The position numbers were made by a program, and so were the translations under genes. This document shows, piece after piece, positions 63,995 through 64,000 of a stretch of 64,000 nucleotides of DNA. Within the stretch, counting starts at the first letter, position 1, and every line of letters begins with the position of its first letter. A model generated the notes under the pieces. That model was not told the origin of the DNA and did no database searches. It saw only the letters and a program-made list of their open reading frames with translations. Where the stretch lies: assembly GCF_024360925.2 (NCBI RefSeq), contig NZ_CP113517.1, forward strand, positions 1,054,001 through 1,118,000, read 5' to 3'. The DNA is from Methylomonas rapida (lineage in GTDB: Bacteria > Pseudomonadota > Gammaproteobacteria > Methylococcales > Methylomonadaceae).

Positions 63995-64000
63995 TGGATG

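Overview
The window is 64 kb of chromosomal DNA from a gammaproteobacterium. Gene order and protein affinities fit a Methylococcales methanotroph such as Methylomonas. That placement is an inference: no methane-oxidation, ribosomal RNA or other decisive marker gene lies here. The conserved blocks are carB-greA-yhbY-rlmE-ftsH-glmM-tpiA-secG-tRNA-Leu, bamE/fur-lolC-lolD, rne/rluC-HAD-sppA and ffs-dnaX-ybaB-recR, all in typical gammaproteobacterial order.

Layout. 1-8971: core block ending in secG and tRNA-Leu(GAG). 9003-10970: a P4-type tyrosine integrase beside the tRNA, with an inverted-repeat cluster in front of it and about 570 bp of near-empty DNA behind it; this looks like the stub of an integrative element. 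10971-15445: a minus-strand four-gene operon for exopolysaccharide export (SLBB export protein, beta-barrel outer-membrane protein, Wzz-type chain-length protein, BY-kinase homologue lacking the Walker A lysine). 15723-18514: HopJ, an FAD oxidoreductase overlapping a YtqB/MnmM-like methyltransferase (possible two-gene route to mnm5U in tRNA), PpnP and a LabA/NYN protein. 18820-21793: bamE, fur, lolC and lolD. 21832-25484: DUF2062, two orphan secreted proteins between interspersed repeats, and a PepSY-TM protein. 25639-33029: ComEC, malic enzyme and a short PutA. 33338-36204: a three-gene phosphorelay ending in a REC-PAS-PAS protein without output domain. 36771-41914: rne, rluC, HAD phosphatase, sppA. 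41979-44695: 4.5S RNA, dnaX, ybaB, recR. 44768-53282: accessory genes including an AAA protein, an aminotransferase, a PEP-CTERM protein with a 39-bp minisatellite, an RRM-like protein, a NarL-type two-component pair and an MltD-like lytic transglycosylase. 53306-58832: a lipoprotein hydrolase and an unusual envelope-signalling operon (GlrK/QseE-like kinase with Arg in place of the phospho-acceptor His, QseG-like lipoprotein, intact histidine kinase, OmpR-type regulator). 59153-62782: a 1209-residue exported protein with duplicated beta domains, a thioredoxin-like segment and a clan GH-A-like barrel. 63195-63994: a LexA-family repressor followed by a 49-residue membrane protein.

Several families of short interspersed repeats occupy the intergenic gaps: a GTAGGAGCGACGC hairpin family, a 175-bp cruciform element in two copies, a CCACGAAAAGCACGAA family, a 41-bp repeat and a possible MITE with 14-bp inverted ends. 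The most promising novelties are the His-less kinase operon, the FAD oxidoreductase/MnmM-like pair, the Walker-A-deficient BY-kinase, the multidomain glycosidase-like protein and the LexA-linked small membrane protein. All functions are assigned by reading the sequence; no database search was run.
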